Origin: an uncultured Roseovarius sp.
GTDB taxonomy: Bacteria > Pseudomonadota > Alphaproteobacteria > Rhodobacterales > Rhodobacteraceae
Direction: 5' to 3'
Length of the DNA: 64,000 bases
NCBI RefSeq assembly: GCF_947489715.1
Contig: NZ_CANLER010000003.1
Coordinates: 310,001-374,000 of the forward strand
The position numbers and the translations under genes were made by a program. The notes under the pieces were generated by a model, which saw only the letters and a program-made list of their open reading frames with translations, was not told the origin of the DNA and did not search any database. Shown in pieces: positions 44,674 to 54,194 of this stretch (positions within the stretch are counted from its first letter, which is position 1; the number at the start of each line of letters is the position of its first letter).

Positions 44674-44735
44674 CCCCCTTCTCCGGTCTGACGTAGCGTC
44701 CTGCGACCCGACGCCAACCGACTGGACCCTGCTTC

Positions 44736-45641
44736 GTGCCGCAACTCAGAACGAATACATGTGGCGATGCGCTTGCATATCAGCTTCGGGCGCGCGGTCA
44801 TGTGGGGGCGGCTTCGCGGTGGACACCGCTTCGTGGTGGACGGACGAACCGACTCTGGCAAGTTTCGCGACCCCATGGCGATATCGTGATCAAACTCTTC
44901 ACCGGCCCGTCGAATAACCCGCTTTTCCCCAATGATCCGGCCAGCGAAATCCTGGCATTGCAGCATCTGGAAACCCAAGGCATCGCCCCACGGTTTGTCG
45001 ACCACTTTCAGGTCGGGTCCGATACTTGCCTCGTATATGAACATTTACCCGGGCAGGGTTGGCAGGCAGGGGCCGCGAAGGTAGCCGAATTGCTTTACCG
45101 GGTACATCAACTGCCGCCGCCGCAAAACCTGCGCCGGGCCGCAAATGGCAGCCTTGCCCTGCAACACCAGACCCGCACCATCCTGGCGGCCTGTCCTAAA
45201 CCGCGTGCGCGGGACCTTCACATGCTGGCGCCGACCGAGCATGCATCCGGAAACGGGCCGTCACGTTTTCTCCACGGCGATCCGGTTCCGGCCAACATAA
45301 TCGCACATACAGAAACGCTCAGGCTGATCGACTGGCAGTGCCCCGCCACCGGCGACCCGTGCGAGGATATTTCGATCTTTTTATCCCCGGCCATGCAGGT
45401 GACCTATCGCGGGGCGGTGCTCCGCACCAAAGAGGTTGACGCTTTCCTGACTGCCTATCCCGATCAGCAGGTCATCAAACGGTATCACAGGCTGGCGCCC
45501 TGGTATCATTGGCGCATGGCGGCCTATTGCCTCTGGCAGGAATGTCGTGGCGATCCGGTGGCCAGACGCGCCGGGGCTGCGGAAATCGACGCGTTGCAGG
45601 CGTCCATTGCAGCGCAGGAGGATGCCGTATATTCGGTCTAG
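44736..45641 (+). CDS. Phosphotransferase family protein (choline kinase/aminoglycoside phosphotransferase-like)
   Basis: The 301-residue protein has a kinase-like fold with FLHGDPVPANII (catalytic loop, His180 and Asp182) and LIDWQCPATGDPCEDISIFL (metal-binding loop), the signature pair of choline/ethanolamine kinases and APH enzymes. The N-terminal lobe has GGRTNRLWQVSRPHGDIVIK. The likely substrate is a small alcohol or amino alcohol. The GTG start at 44736 has no clear ribosome site and is uncertain by tens of bases. The stop overlaps the convergent ubiB stop by 4 bp. Confidence 0.82.
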   Translation: MPQLRTNTCGDALAYQLRARGHVGAASRWTPLRGGRTNRLWQVSRPHGDIVIKLFTGPSNNPLFPNDPASEILALQHLETQGIAPRFVDHFQVGSDTCLVYEHLPGQGWQAGAAKVAELLYRVHQLPPPQNLRRAANGSLALQHQTRTILAACPKPRARDLHMLAPTEHASGNGPSRFLHGDPVPANIIAHTETLRLIDWQCPATGDPCEDISIFLSPAMQVTYRGAVLRTKEVDAFLTAYPDQQVIKRYHRLAPWYHWRMAAYCLWQECRGDPVARRAGAAEIDALQASIAAQEDAVYSV

Positions 45642-47170
45642 AACAGCCAGAACCCAGCGGCCATCGCTCCCGATCCGACCAGCACGCCCAGCGCACCCCA
45701 TAACAGGTATGTCGGCCAGCGGCGTTCGGACACCTCTTCCTGGGGCATGGATTGCCGGATCAGCGCATTTTCCACGATGACCGGCAGTCGCGGACCGTAG
45801 CGCGCCAGAACCGCAAGGGTTTTGCCCAGATCCCGCAGTGCCGCCGCCGGGCCGATGCTCTGCTTGATGTAGCTTTCCACGACCGGCTTGGCGACCTTCC
45901 AGATATTGATATCCGGGCTCAGAGAGCGGGCGACGCCCTCAACCACCACCATGGTGCGTTGCAACAGGATCAGCTCGGTCCGGGTTTCCATGCCAAACCG
46001 CTCCGTCACCTCAAACAGGTAACTCAGCAGGCTGCCCATCGAAATCCGGCTGGCATCCATCCCGAAAATCGGCTCTCCCACGGCACGCAAGGCGCGTGCA
46101 AATTCATCCACGTCGCGGTCGGCGGGCACGTACCCAGCCTCGAAATGCACCTCGGCCACCCGGCGGTAATCGCGCTTGATGAAACCATAGAGGATCTCGG
46201 CATAGACCCGACGGGTATATTCGTCGATGTGGCCCATGATGCCGAAATCATAGGCGATGATGTTACCATTGGCCGCGACCTTCAGGTTGCCCTGATGCAT
46301 GTCGGCATGGAAATACCCGTCGCGCAGCGCATGGCTGAGGAACAATTGCAGCACCCGCTCTCCCAGCGCCACCCGGTCGTGCCCGGCAGCATCCAGCGCG
46401 GCATTATCGCCAAGGGGCACACCATCGGCCCACCCCATCGTCATCACCCGCCGGCTGGAAAGGTGCCACTTTACGACGGGCAGCTCAAACCCTTCGTCAC
46501 CTTCGGTATTGGCCGCGAATTCCGAGGCCGAGGATGATTCCAACCGCAAATCCAGCTCGCCCATCACGACGCCTTCGAAATGCGCAATCACCTCGGTGGG
46601 CCGCAACCGGCGCGATGCGGGCGACAGGAATTCGACCATCCTGGCGGCAAAGTAAAACGCGTCGATATCCTTGCGAAACGCTTTTTCGATGCCGGGACGC
46701 AAAACCTTGACCGCCACCTCATCACCCGTGTCGCGCGCCCGCGCCCGGTGCACCTGCGCGATCGACGCCGCTGCAACCGGCTCACTGAAATCGGCAAACA
46801 GCTCTTCGACCGGCTCGCCCAGCTCCGAGGCGACGCTTTTCTTGGCCAGCTCTGTGGAAAACGGCGGCAGCTTGTCCTGCAAGACCCGCAATTGCGTGGC
46901 CAGTTCGTCACCCACCAGATCGGGGCGGGTGCTCAGGATCTGACCGAACTTGATATAGGCCGGCCCCAAGGCGGTCAGCGCTCGCGTCGCGGGCGGCATG
47001 GCTTTATCACCGCGATAGCCCAACCACTGGAAGGGCCAGGCCAGGAACCGCATCGTGCCACGCACCAGCGGTGGCGCATCCATCGCATCCATGACCACGC
47101 CCATCGCGCCCGTGCGTTCCAGCGTGGCGCCGGTGCGCACCAGCCGCAAAATGTTGTGCGGACCTCTCAT
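45638..47170 (-). CDS. ubiB: Ubiquinone biosynthesis protein UbiB (ABC1/ADCK family)
   Basis: The 510-residue protein has the atypical kinase signatures of UbiB: AYIKFGQILSTRPDLVGDEL (the KxGQ motif), VAAASIAQVHRARARDTGDE, VAVKVLRPGIEK, ADMHQGNLKVAANG and YDFGIMGHID. Two membrane segments lie at the C-terminus (LLWGALGVLVGSGAMAAGFW). It supports ubiquinone biosynthesis at the inner membrane, probably extracting lipid precursors by ATPase action. It starts directly after the ubiE stop with no gap. Confidence 0.96.
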   Translation of the reverse strand: MRGPHNILRLVRTGATLERTGAMGVVMDAMDAPPLVRGTMRFLAWPFQWLGYRGDKAMPPATRALTALGPAYIKFGQILSTRPDLVGDELATQLRVLQDKLPPFSTELAKKSVASELGEPVEELFADFSEPVAAASIAQVHRARARDTGDEVAVKVLRPGIEKAFRKDIDAFYFAARMVEFLSPASRRLRPTEVIAHFEGVVMGELDLRLESSSASEFAANTEGDEGFELPVVKWHLSSRRVMTMGWADGVPLGDNAALDAAGHDRVALGERVLQLFLSHALRDGYFHADMHQGNLKVAANGNIIAYDFGIMGHIDEYTRRVYAEILYGFIKRDYRRVAEVHFEAGYVPADRDVDEFARALRAVGEPIFGMDASRISMGSLLSYLFEVTERFGMETRTELILLQRTMVVVEGVARSLSPDINIWKVAKPVVESYIKQSIGPAAALRDLGKTLAVLARYGPRLPVIVENALIRQSMPQEEVSERRWPTYLLWGALGVLVGSGAMAAGFWLF

Positions 47171-47914
47171 TCAGATTTTCCAACCTGAATGCAGACAGGC
47201 GACACCCATTGTCAGGTTGCGATACTTGGCATTTTCGAACCCGGCATCGCGCACCATCTGCAAGAACGTCTCCTGATCGGGGAATTGCCGGATCGATTCC
47301 ACCAGATACTGATAGCTGTCGCGATCCCCGGCAATCGCCTGTCCCATGCGCGGGATGATGTTGAACGAATAAAGATTGTAAACCTTCTGCATCAGATCAT
47401 TGGGGATCTGGCTGAATTCCAGCACCATCAGCCGCCCACCCGGGCGCAGCACCCGATACGCCTCGGCCAACGCATCGGCGGGCCGGGTCACGTTTCGGAT
47501 ACCGAAACTGATCGTATAGACATCAAAACTGTTATTCTCGAACGGCAGCGCCATCGCGTCGCCCACGACCCAATCAAGGCTTGCACCCAGCTGTTCCGCC
47601 TCGGCACGCTTCCGCCCCTCGACCAGCATCGGCTCGGTCAGGTCCAGCACCGTGGCATGGCCACTGCCCGCGCGTTTCAGGAATCGGAACGAGATATCGC
47701 CCGTCCCCCCCGCCACATCCAGCAGGCGCTGACCGGGCCGTGGCGCCAGCCAATCCATCATCGCGTCTTTCCAGACCCGGTGAATGCCAAAGCTCATGAC
47801 GTCGTTCATCACGTCATATTTCGACGCGACAGAGCCGAAAACACCCTGCACCCGCCCCGCCTTTTCGGCCTCGGGCACGGTTTCAAATCCGAAATGCGTG
47901 GTTTTCTCGCTCAT
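47171..47914 (-). CDS. ubiE: Ubiquinone/menaquinone methyltransferase UbiE
   Basis: The 247-residue protein is a class I SAM methyltransferase with [40 protein letters not shown] (SAM-binding motif I) and the COQ5 signature [20 protein letters not shown], then [10 protein letters not shown]. It methylates carbon 2 of the benzoquinol ring in ubiquinone synthesis. It forms an operon with ubiB and is divergent from mutM. Confidence 0.97.
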   Translation of the reverse strand: MSEKTTHFGFETVPEAEKAGRVQGVFGSVASKYDVMNDVMSFGIHRVWKDAMMDWLAPRPGQRLLDVAGGTGDISFRFLKRAGSGHATVLDLTEPMLVEGRKRAEAEQLGASLDWVVGDAMALPFENNSFDVYTISFGIRNVTRPADALAEAYRVLRPGGRLMVLEFSQIPNDLMQKVYNLYSFNIIPRMGQAIAGDRDSYQYLVESIRQFPDQETFLQMVRDAGFENAKYRNLTMGVACLHSGWKI

Positions 47915-48002
47915 GGGTCTTGCCGTTCCTTCTTCCCGCCCTTCTTATAAGGCGCTGCCGGGCGGTGACAATGCGCCGTTTTCACACAAAGGAAAGGTCG
48001 AA

Positions 48003-48854
48003 ATGCCTGAATTGCCAGAGGTTGAGACGGTTCGCCGCGGATTGACCCCCGCGATGGAAGGCGTGCAGATTGCTCGCGCCGACATCAACCGCCCCGATCT
48101 GCGCTGGCCCTTCCCGCCGCGCATGGCCGCGCGCCTGACCGGCCAGACCGTGCTGCGCCTGCGGCGGCGGTCCAAATACATCCTTGCCGACCTTGCCAGC
48201 GACGAAACCCTGCTTGTTCATCTGGGCATGTCGGGGCGGATGTTGATTTCGGGTGATCCGCTGGGGCAGTTCCTGCATGATCACCCCGCGCCTGAAAAAC
48301 ATGATCACGTAGTCCTGCACATGGCCAATGGCGCGCGCATCACCTTCAACGATCCGCGCCGCTTTGGCGCGATGGACCTGATGGAAACGGCCACGTCCGA
48401 CCAGCATCCGCTGCTGGTCAAACTGGGCCCAGAACCACTGGGCAATGCCTTCAACGAAAGCTATCTGCAAGCGGCACTCAAGGGTAAGAATACCCCGATC
48501 AAATCCGCCCTGCTGGATCAGCGAATCGTTGCGGGGCTGGGCAATATTTACGTCTGCGAGGCGCTCTACCGGGCCCGAATTTCGCCAAAACGCCGCGCTG
48601 GGCAGATATCTGCTGCCCGTGTTGCAGCCCTTGTTCCGATCATTCGCGCTGTGATTGCAGAGGCGATCGAGGCGGGTGGCTCTTCCTTGCGTGATTTCCG
48701 CCAAACCGATGGTGAATTAGGTTATTTTCAACACCGTTTCGACGTTTACGACCGCGAGGGGCACCCCTGCCGCACCCCCGGTTGTACCCGCATCATTGCG
48801 CGTATCACCCAATCGGGCCGATCCTCTTTCTACTGCCCTCTATGTCAAAGATAG
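48003..48854 (+). CDS. mutM: Formamidopyrimidine-DNA glycosylase (Fpg/MutM)
   Basis: The 283-residue protein starts at ATG 48003, giving the invariant N-terminus [14 protein letters not shown] with catalytic Pro2 and Glu3; the frame upstream belongs to the divergent promoter. The helix-two-turn-helix ([20 protein letters not shown]) and a C-terminal zinc finger ([20 protein letters not shown], then CPLC) are intact. It excises oxidised purines such as 8-oxoguanine. Confidence 0.97.
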   Translation: MPELPEVETVRRGLTPAMEGVQIARADINRPDLRWPFPPRMAARLTGQTVLRLRRRSKYILADLASDETLLVHLGMSGRMLISGDPLGQFLHDHPAPEKHDHVVLHMANGARITFNDPRRFGAMDLMETATSDQHPLLVKLGPEPLGNAFNESYLQAALKGKNTPIKSALLDQRIVAGLGNIYVCEALYRARISPKRRAGQISAARVAALVPIIRAVIAEAIEAGGSSLRDFRQTDGELGYFQHRFDVYDREGHPCRTPGCTRIIARITQSGRSSFYCPLCQR

Positions 48855-48918
48855 GTTGAACCCCCCGATAAGGGTGATAAGAAAACGGTCCTGACTGGAA
48901 CAAGCGAAAGCAGATTTC

Positions 48919-49695
48919 ATGGCCTTTGAGACGATCATCGTCGAACTGGAAGACCACGTCGCCCTCATCAAGCTCAACCGCCCCGATGCGCTGAACGCAT
49001 TGAATGACCAGCTCCTGACCGAGCTGGCAACGGCATTGAGCGAGGCGCAGGAGAACGAAAAGGTGCGCTGCATCGTGATCACCGGCTCGGAAAAGGCATT
49101 TGCCGCCGGGGCCGATATCAAGATGATGAGCGAGAAAAGCTTTGTCGAAGTGTTCGGTGACGATCTCTTCGGCCCCGAGGCGGACGCCATCATGCGCATC
49201 CGCAAGCCGATCATTGCCGCCGTGTCGGGCTATGCGCTGGGCGGTGGCTGTGAATTGGCGATGATGTGCGATTTCATCATCTGCTCCGACACTGCCAAAT
49301 TCGGCCAGCCCGAGATCAATCTGGGCGTCATGGCAGGCCTTGGCGGGTCTCAGCGCCTGACGCGCTTTGTCGGCAAGTCCAAGGCGATGGACATGAACCT
49401 GACAGGTCGCTTCATGGATGCCGAAGAGGCCGAGCGTTCCGGCCTTGTCAGCCGCGTGGTCCCGGCCAAGAAACTGATGGAAGAGGCGACATCGGCGGCC
49501 CACAAGATCGCCGAGAAATCCATGATCACCACGATGGCTGTCAAAGAGGCCGTGAACCGCTCCTACGAGATGACCCTGCGCGAAGGGTTGCTCTTTGAAC
49601 GCCGCGTGTTCCACTCGCTCTTTGCGACCGAAGATCAGAAAGAGGGCATGGCCGCCTTCACCGAAAAACGCGAGGCACAGTTCCGCGACCGCTGA
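48919..49695 (+). CDS. Enoyl-CoA hydratase
   Basis: The 258-residue protein has the crotonase oxyanion-hole segments [15 protein letters not shown] and [20 protein letters not shown], followed by [20 protein letters not shown]. Both catalytic glutamates are present (in GGGCELA and GQPEINLG), matching mitochondrial short-chain enoyl-CoA hydratase. It would hydrate trans-2-enoyl-CoA in fatty acid or amino acid catabolism. A rho-independent terminator follows. Confidence 0.95.
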   Translation: MAFETIIVELEDHVALIKLNRPDALNALNDQLLTELATALSEAQENEKVRCIVITGSEKAFAAGADIKMMSEKSFVEVFGDDLFGPEADAIMRIRKPIIAAVSGYALGGGCELAMMCDFIICSDTAKFGQPEINLGVMAGLGGSQRLTRFVGKSKAMDMNLTGRFMDAEEAERSGLVSRVVPAKKLMEEATSAAHKIAEKSMITTMAVKEAVNRSYEMTLREGLLFERRVFHSLFATEDQKEGMAAFTEKREAQFRDR

Positions 49696-49718
49696 TCGCC
49701 TGACAGCACCAATTCTGC

Positions 49719-49756
49719 AAAGCGGCCGCAAGATGCCTTGCGCGCCGCTTTTCTTT
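49719..49756 (+). terminator. Rho-independent terminator after enoyl-CoA hydratase
   Basis: An inner stem CGCAAG/CTTGCG and an outer stem AAAGCGG/CCGCTTT, interrupted by a small internal loop, are followed by TCTTT. It begins 24 bp after the stop codon and separates the hydratase from the ABC transporter operon. Confidence 0.65.
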
Positions 49757-49851
49757 GCCCCACGGGACAACCAGAAAGCGATGGGTGGTCGATAAGAATT
49801 GACACCACGCGCCCCGGCTTTAGCAAGGCCAATGGGGGTACGGAAACGGCA

Positions 49852-50769
49852 ATGTCGCTTATTCTTTTCATCGAGCAGGCACTCAACGGGCTGCAATTCG
49901 GCATTATGCTGTTTCTGATGGCATCGGGCCTGACGCTGGTGTTCGGTGTCATGGGTCTGATCAACCTCGCCCACGGCTCGCTTTACATGATCGGTGCCTT
50001 TGCAGCGGCAGCGGCAGCGGCCGCCACCGGGTCGTTTCTGCTGGCGCTTGCCGCCAGCGTCATCTTCGCTGCCTTCGCGGGCGTCCTGATCGAAATCATT
50101 GTCATCCGCAGGCTCTATGCCCGCGACCATCTCGATCAGGTGCTCGCCACCTTTGCCCTCATCCTGATCTTTTCCGAAGGCACACGTTGGGTCTTTGGCT
50201 CCTTCCCGCTTTTCCTCGACCGTCCGGATTGGCTTGCGGGGACGGTGTCGCTGCCCTTCGGGATCGAATATTCGCTTTACCGCCTCGCCATCATCCTCAC
50301 GGGGCTTGTCATCGCCGCCGGTCTCTTCTGGATGATCGCCCGCACCCGCATCGGCATCCGCATCCGCGCCGGCGAAAACGACCGCGAGATGATCGGTGCC
50401 CTTGGCGTCAATATCTCGCTGCTCTACACCTTCGTCTTTGCCCTCGGCGCAGGGCTCGCCGGGTTCGCTGGTGCTCTCATCGGGGCGATCCAGTCCGTAC
50501 AGGTCGGCATGGGAGAGCCGGTCTTGATCCTCGCCTTCGTCGTCATCGTGATCGGCGGTATCGGGTCGATCAAGGGGGCACTTGTGGGGGCAATCCTCGT
50601 TGGCTTGACCGACACCCTGGGCCGCACGCTTCTGCCGATGTTCTTCGGCCTGTTCATGGACGCATCCTCGGCCACGTCAATCGGCGCGTCGCTCGCCTCG
50701 ATGTCGATCTATATCCTGATGGCAGGCGTGCTTCTCTTCCGGCCCAAGGGCCTTTTCGGGGTGGCATAA
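49852..50769 (+). CDS. Branched-chain amino acid-type ABC transporter permease LivH
   Basis: The 305-residue protein starts at ATG 49852, giving SLILFIEQALNGLQFGIMLF; the upstream frame overlaps the hydratase terminator. It has about eight membrane helices and the family motifs LVFGVMGLINLAHGSLYMIG and GAFAAA, plus the EAA-like loop TRIGIRIRAGENDREMIGAL. It forms the transmembrane channel with LivM. No periplasmic binding protein gene accompanies the four components. Confidence 0.92.
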   Translation: MSLILFIEQALNGLQFGIMLFLMASGLTLVFGVMGLINLAHGSLYMIGAFAAAAAAAATGSFLLALAASVIFAAFAGVLIEIIVIRRLYARDHLDQVLATFALILIFSEGTRWVFGSFPLFLDRPDWLAGTVSLPFGIEYSLYRLAIILTGLVIAAGLFWMIARTRIGIRIRAGENDREMIGALGVNISLLYTFVFALGAGLAGFAGALIGAIQSVQVGMGEPVLILAFVVIVIGGIGSIKGALVGAILVGLTDTLGRTLLPMFFGLFMDASSATSIGASLASMSIYILMAGVLLFRPKGLFGVA

Positions 50770-50770
50770 G

Positions 50771-51754
50771 ATGCGCAAGGAAACCGCCCTCAACACAGCC
50801 CTTCTTGCGCTCCTGCTGGCCTTCCCCCTCTGGGCCTGGGCCGCGGATGAGCCGTTTCTGATCACCCTCACTACCCGCGCCGTGATCTTTGCCATTGCCG
50901 GCATCGGCTTGAACGTGGCGCTTGGATTTGGCGGGCTGGTCAGCCTGGGTCATGCGGCGTTTTTCGGCATCGGCGGCTATGCGATGGGCGTTCTTGCCTT
51001 TCACGCGCAAAACTACACACCGCTGATGACATGGCCGCTGGCGCTTGACGGCACGACCTCCATGCCGGTGATCTGGCTGGTGGCGATCATTCTCTCGGCC
51101 CTTCTGGCCCTTGCCATCGGCGCGCTATCCCTACGCACCAGCGGGGTCTATTTCATCATGATCACGCTGGCCTTTGCCCAGATGCTGTTCTACTTCGCCA
51201 TCTCCTGGCCCGCTTACGGCGGCGAGGATGGGCTGTCGATCTACATCCGCAACGGCTTTCCCGGCCTCAACACCATGGACCCGATCCAGTTCTACGCGAT
51301 CTGCTACGCACTCCTGCTCTTGGTGCTCTTCTTCGTCTGGCGCGCCGCGCGGTCCCGCTTTGGCCTGATGCTGGGCGCCGCCCGCCAGAACCCCGAACGC
51401 GTGCGCGCCATCGGCCAGACACCCTATCGGCTCTACCTCGTCGCCTTCACCCTGTCGGGGGCCATCACCGGGCTGGCGGGCGCACTTTTTGCCGACCTCA
51501 ACCGCTTTGTCAGCCCGTCGATGTTTTCCTGGCAGACCTCTGGTGAAATCATGGTCTTTGTCATCCTTGGCGGCGTCGGGCGCGTCTTCGGTCCGGTGGC
51601 GGGCGCAGTTCTTTTCATCCTGCTGGAACATATCCTTGGCGGGCTCAGCCCCTATTGGCACATCTATCTGGGCGCGATCCTGCTGGGCGTGGTCCTTTTC
51701 GCGCGCGGCGGCCTTTACGGCCTGATAGCAGGCCGCGAGGTGGCGCATGACTGA
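50771..51754 (+). CDS. Branched-chain amino acid-type ABC transporter permease LivM
   Basis: The 327-residue protein has about ten membrane helices. It contains NVALGFGGLVSLGHAAFFGI and the cytoplasmic coupling loop RSRFGLMLGAARQNPERVRA, both typical of LivM. It begins one base after livH ends and overlaps livG by 8 bp, so expression is coupled. Confidence 0.93.
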   Translation: MRKETALNTALLALLLAFPLWAWAADEPFLITLTTRAVIFAIAGIGLNVALGFGGLVSLGHAAFFGIGGYAMGVLAFHAQNYTPLMTWPLALDGTTSMPVIWLVAIILSALLALAIGALSLRTSGVYFIMITLAFAQMLFYFAISWPAYGGEDGLSIYIRNGFPGLNTMDPIQFYAICYALLLLVLFFVWRAARSRFGLMLGAARQNPERVRAIGQTPYRLYLVAFTLSGAITGLAGALFADLNRFVSPSMFSWQTSGEIMVFVILGGVGRVFGPVAGAVLFILLEHILGGLSPYWHIYLGAILLGVVLFARGGLYGLIAGREVAHD

Positions 51755-52502
51755 TCCGGTCCTCGACATTCGCGGTCTCAGCAAGAATTTCGGCGCGCTG
51801 ACAACAAGCAACAACATCACCCTTGATCTGCACCCCGGCGAAATCCACGCGCTGATCGGCCCGAACGGGGCCGGAAAATCCACCCTGATCAAACAGATCA
51901 CGGGCGAGCTGCCCCCGGATAGCGGCAGCGTACACTTCAACGGGCACGACGTGACCCACCTGCCCACCGCCGCCCGCGCACGTCTGGGCATGGGGCGCAC
52001 GTTCCAGATTTCGTCGCTGGCGATGGATTACACGGTGTTGCAAAACGTCACGCTCGGCGCACTTGGGGCGCAGGGTGGCGTGTTCCGGTTCTTCCGCCCG
52101 GCGATGCAGGACAAGACCCTGCTGCACGCCGCCCGGCACGCACTGGAACAGGTCGGGCTTGAGGCGTTCCAGAACACCCGTACCTCAGAACTGTCACATG
52201 GCCAGCGCCGCCAGTTGGAGGTCGCGATTGCCCTCACGCTCTCTCCCAGCGCGTTCCTGATGGACGAGCCGATGGCGGGCCTTGGCGTTGAAGGCTCCCA
52301 TCGGCTGATGGGGTTCCTGGACGGGCTCAGGCACAAGGCGCCGATCCTGCTGGTGGAACATGACATGGATGCGGTCTTTAAACTGGCAGACCGGATCAGC
52401 GTGTTGGTCTACGGGGAAATCATCGCCACCGGATCGGTCGATGAGATCAGGCAGAACTCAAGGGTTCAAAGCGCCTATCTGGGTGAGGAGACCCTGACAT
52501 GA
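51747..52502 (+). CDS. Branched-chain amino acid-type ABC transporter ATPase LivG
   Basis: The 251-residue protein has Walker A GPNGAGKSTLIKQITG, signature LSHGQRRQLEVAIALTL and Walker B AFLMDEPMAGL followed by the switch His in LLVEHDMDAVF. The family's LivG N-terminal segment GLSKNFGALTTSNNITLDLH is present. It energises uptake through LivHM. It overlaps livF by 4 bp (ATGA). Confidence 0.94.
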   Translation: MTDPVLDIRGLSKNFGALTTSNNITLDLHPGEIHALIGPNGAGKSTLIKQITGELPPDSGSVHFNGHDVTHLPTAARARLGMGRTFQISSLAMDYTVLQNVTLGALGAQGGVFRFFRPAMQDKTLLHAARHALEQVGLEAFQNTRTSELSHGQRRQLEVAIALTLSPSAFLMDEPMAGLGVEGSHRLMGFLDGLRHKAPILLVEHDMDAVFKLADRISVLVYGEIIATGSVDEIRQNSRVQSAYLGEETLT

Positions 52503-53188
52503 GCCTGCTCAGCCTTGAAAACATCTCGGCCTTCTACGGCCCCAGCCAGGCGCTTTTCGATGTCAGCCTGAAGATTGCGGATGGTCAGGTGCTGGCCCTG
52601 ATGGGGCGCAACGGCATGGGCAAGACCACCACGGTCAAGGTCATCTGCCGCATGCTCCGGCATCGCGATGGGACCGCGCTGTTCGACGGGCATGATCTGG
52701 GCACCCTGCCGGCGCATCGCGCAGCACGGCTGGGCATCGGCCTTGTGCCCGAAGGCCGGCGCTGTTTCACCAACCTGACCGTGTTCGAAAACCTGATCGC
52801 GGCGGCCCGCCCGGGCGAGTGGGACTTTGCCGCCGTTACCAGGCTCTTTCCGCCGCTGGCCGAACGTCGGGACCAGCTTTCAGCGTCACTTTCGGGAGGC
52901 GAACAGCAAATGCTTGCCATCGCTCGCGCCCTGATGACCAACCCCCGCCTTCTGATCCTTGACGAAGCGACCGAGGGCCTTGCCCCCGTCATCCGGCAAG
53001 AAATCTGGGCCGCCATCGCCCGCCTCAAGGCCGAAACCGGCATGGCCCTGCTGGTGATCGACAAATCCATCAAAGAGCTGTCGGCAGTCGCCGATACCGC
53101 GGTGATCCTCGAAAAGGGTCAGTCTGTCTGGCATGGCAGTTTTTCAACGCTCAATGCCGACGTCACCGGCAAATATCTGGGCGTCTAG
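52499..53188 (+). CDS. Branched-chain amino acid-type ABC transporter ATPase LivF
   Basis: The 229-residue protein has Walker A GRNGMGKTTTVKVICRML, the LivF segment IGLVPEGRRCFTNLTVFENL, signature SLSGGEQQMLAIARALMTNP and Walker B LLILDEATEGLAP. It is the second ATPase of the transporter. Its TAG stop codon (53186-53188) lies inside the left arm of a 106-bp inverted repeat. Confidence 0.94.
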   Translation: MSLLSLENISAFYGPSQALFDVSLKIADGQVLALMGRNGMGKTTTVKVICRMLRHRDGTALFDGHDLGTLPAHRAARLGIGLVPEGRRCFTNLTVFENLIAAARPGEWDFAAVTRLFPPLAERRDQLSASLSGGEQQMLAIARALMTNPRLLILDEATEGLAPVIRQEIWAAIARLKAETGMALLVIDKSIKELSAVADTAVILEKGQSVWHGSFSTLNADVTGKYLGV

Positions 53189-53290
53189 AGCGTTTCCAGT
53201 TTTCGTTGAAACAAGCATCATCGCTTTTTGCGTTCGAGCATGGCGAGAAGCAGCGAACAAGCGATTCAATGTGAACTGGAAACGCTTTAG
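53185..53290. repeat. 106-bp REP-like inverted-repeat element overlapping the livF stop
   Basis: The left arm CTAGAGCGTTTCCAGTT (53185-53201) and the right arm 53274-53290 are inverted repeats matching at 16 of 17 positions, and pairing continues less perfectly inward (TTGAA against TTCAA). A second inner inverted region, TCGCT...AGCGA, gives a branched fold. Such palindromic intergenic elements occur in many alphaproteobacterial genomes. Only one copy is in this window, so dispersal cannot be judged here. It may also terminate or stabilise the liv transcript. Confidence 0.65.
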
Positions 53291-53452
53291 GACAGCAGCA
53301 ATGCGGTCTACTCAGCCCGGCGCGTGGAACTCTTCAGGCATTCGCGGGTTCTCCGGGTGGCACATGACGCCGATTTTCCGGAAGGTTTCCATTTTGCGCA
53401 ATCAATTCATGAGCTTGATCCAAACGCTTAACCGCGCCACTCAAGGGCTCTT

Positions 53453-54091
53453 GTGGCGAAGCGTCAATATCTCTACTTTCCCTTCATGAGCGAGTGGGAA
53501 CGGCGCACAGCAACCTTAGATCATCCGGACTATGTGGTTGCGATTGGCGCTTCCGCTGGTGGCCTTGCTGCGATCAAGGATCTGATAGCAATGCTGCCCT
53601 CTGATCTTGATGCCCCGATTGTCATTGCCGTGCACAGCGAACCCGCGTCCAAACTCACCGAGGTTCTGAAGCAGGCCAGCGCTCTGTCCATCAAGAAAGT
53701 CGAAGATTGTGAAGAGTTGAAGAAAGGCTGGATTTACATCGTTCCTGGCGCGACGCATGCCTTTTTCCGGAACGGCAAGGTTCACCTGTCCGAGCTTGTG
53801 CGGAATTCCGGGTTCCGCCCCTCGATTGACGCCTTGTTCATAACGCTCGCTGCCGAATACGGGGACAGAGCCATCGCAGTGGTTCTCTCAGGCGCATTAA
53901 AAGACGGGATGAGAGGCGCCCAGGTGATCTACGACATGGGCGGACAAACGATTGTACAGGACCCGCAAGAGGCTGAGTTTGCCGGCATGCCAAACAGCGT
54001 CATTTTCGGCGATAACCAGGAAACGGTCCTGTCAGCCGCAAAACTTGGTGTTTGGCTTCGGGACCTGATCGGACAATCCACGCCAGGCTGA
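53453..54091 (+). CDS. Stand-alone CheB-type methylesterase domain protein
   Basis: The 212-residue protein is a CheB catalytic domain without an N-terminal receiver domain. The triad is in place: Ser34 in VAIGASAGGLAAIKDLIAML, His61 in IVIAVHSEPASKL and Asp151 in VVLSGALKDGMRGAQVIYD; PSIDALFITLAAEYGDRAIA is the family helix. The usual LTGMGxDG is replaced by LSGALKDG. I chose GTG 53453, preceded by AAGGG at 5 bp; ATG 53486 is the alternative and would still keep the whole domain. No che genes are nearby, so its target (receptor or other ester) is unknown. Confidence 0.85.
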   Translation: MAKRQYLYFPFMSEWERRTATLDHPDYVVAIGASAGGLAAIKDLIAMLPSDLDAPIVIAVHSEPASKLTEVLKQASALSIKKVEDCEELKKGWIYIVPGATHAFFRNGKVHLSELVRNSGFRPSIDALFITLAAEYGDRAIAVVLSGALKDGMRGAQVIYDMGGQTIVQDPQEAEFAGMPNSVIFGDNQETVLSAAKLGVWLRDLIGQSTPG

Positions 54092-54194
54092 AGACCTTGG
54101 GTCGCTGCTTTTTCGATGGCGAATTGTCTTAATCTCTTGAGGGCCACGAGACGTCTCTTCCAGCACGCGTGGCGCGCCCTAAGCGTCAAGCACC

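Noticed and set aside
48805..50130. 441-codon minus-strand frame opposite enoyl-CoA hydratase and livH
   Set aside because: Shadow of two well-conserved plus-strand genes; composition rich in His, Arg and Gly as expected of antisense.
54124..54180. GGCCACG...CGTGGC imperfect hairpin after the CheB-like gene
   Set aside because: Interrupted stem and no T-run; not convincing as a terminator.
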